Position numbers and translations under genes: made by a program. From Sphingomonadaceae bacterium (GTDB lineage: Bacteria > Pseudomonadota > Alphaproteobacteria > Sphingomonadales > Sphingomonadaceae), in contig SHLU01000001.1 of NCBI GenBank assembly GCA_004282995.1, forward strand, positions 1 to 32,940: a stretch of 32,940 nucleotides of DNA, written 5' to 3'. The notes below the pieces were generated by a model. The model saw only the letters and a list, made by a program, of their open reading frames with translations. It searched no databases and was not told where the DNA came from. Of the stretch, positions 32,772 through 32,940 are shown in pieces (position 1 is the first letter of the stretch; every line of letters starts with the position of its first letter).

Positions 32772-32790
32772 AATGATACGAAATATCATT
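32772..32790 (-). promoter_or_regulatory. Fur-family (Zur or Fur) operator-like palindrome upstream of the receptor
   Basis: AATGATA (32772-32778) and TATCATT (32784-32790) are perfect 7-base inverted repeats with spacer CGAAA. The site is 71-89 bases before the receptor start and is the most AT-rich patch in the region. The arms resemble Fur-family boxes (TAATGATA cores). A TATCAT on the minus strand within it could be a -10 element. Confidence 0.55.
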
Positions 32791-32836
32791 CGTTGCAGCG
32801 CAGAAACAGTTATGCCGCCGCCATGCAAGCGAAATA

Positions 32837-32859
32837 CCGCCAACAACGCCCTGTTGCGG
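32837..32859 (-). terminator. Candidate terminator after tRNA-Gly
   Basis: On the minus strand CCGCAACA pairs with TGTT-GCGG across a 6-base loop with one bulged base, followed by TATTTCGCTT, a weak U-rich tail. It lies 38 bases past the 3' end of the tRNA-Gly gene. Confidence 0.4.
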
Positions 32860-32897
32860 GTGATTCGTTCGGATTCGCTATGATGGCTGGAAGAAAA

Positions 32898-32940
32898 TGG
32901 AGCGGGCGAGGCGATTCGAACGCCCGACCCCAACCTTGGC
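32898..32940 (-). tRNA. tRNA-Gly (anticodon GCC), 3' part only
   Basis: The window edge cuts the gene exactly at the anticodon. On the minus strand the 43 bases read GCCAA, anticodon-stem GGTTG, a 5-base variable loop GGGTC, T-stem GGGCG with loop TTCGAAT, acceptor CGCCCGC, discriminator T and an encoded CCA. The acceptor sequence, U discriminator and GCC anticodon fit glycine. The 5' half is outside the window. Confidence 0.9.

Noticed and set aside
1..32940. Mobile elements, prophage, CRISPR, toxin-antitoxin or defence genes
   Set aside because: I found no transposase, integrase, terminal repeats, spaced repeats or defence-type domains. Gene style is uniform throughout.

Overview
The window is about 33 kb of dense, GC-rich chromosome. 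Gene content and protein style suggest an alphaproteobacterium of the Sphingomonadales, most likely Erythrobacteraceae (Erythrobacter/Altererythrobacter-like). The main pointers are the metX-metW / hisC-tyrC arrangement, ftsE-ftsX beside an MJ0042 zinc-ribbon protein, an FzlA-like GST, a methylsuccinyl-CoA dehydrogenase-type enzyme and several acyl-CoA dehydrogenases. This placement is inference from protein families, not from a 16S or database match. I see no insertion sequence, prophage, CRISPR array or rRNA. Most genes are chromosomal housekeeping or catabolic genes, and the longest stretch without a gene is about 200 bases.

Left part (1-4323, all minus strand): a bifunctional class A penicillin-binding protein cut by the window edge, the methionine sulfoxide reductase MsrB, a GST-fold protein resembling the FtsZ partner FzlA, and two small exported proteins of unknown function. 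Next (4455-8306, plus strand) comes a formaldehyde/aldehyde detoxification operon: an aldehyde dehydrogenase, glutathione-dependent formaldehyde dehydrogenase, a VOC/glyoxalase-fold protein and S-formylglutathione hydrolase. Then metX-metW (minus) diverges from hisC-tyrC (plus), giving methionine, histidine and tyrosine/phenylalanine biosynthesis. An envelope operon ftsE-ftsX-ydcF-plsC (minus, 15000-12114) has 4-base overlaps at its first two junctions. A divergent zinc-ribbon membrane protein and tRNA-Leu(GAG) follow.

The middle (16446-23537) is an acyl-CoA catabolic block. It holds an APH-type kinase joined to a DUF6285-like domain and translationally coupled to an acyl-CoA dehydrogenase; a (2S)-methylsuccinyl-CoA dehydrogenase-like enzyme; a DUF1295 membrane protein; and a two-gene unit of a 2,4-dienoyl-CoA-reductase-like SDR and a hot-dog-like protein. 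The kinase/dehydrogenase pair resembles the two halves of the human ACAD10/ACAD11 fusion proteins. The SDR lacks a tyrosine at both places where this superfamily normally has its catalytic one. These two units are the best candidates for under-described biochemistry here.

The right part (23690-32940) carries putA, a small exported protein with an LRAT/NlpC-P60-like Cys motif, dcd overlapping by one base an isovaleryl-type acyl-CoA dehydrogenase, and a saccharopine-dehydrogenase-like reductase. A ZnuD-like TonB-dependent receptor follows, with a perfect 7-5-7 palindrome typical of Fur-family operators in its upstream region. The window ends in the 3' half of a tRNA-Gly(GCC). Strong hairpins mark likely terminators after putA and between the convergent reductase and receptor genes.
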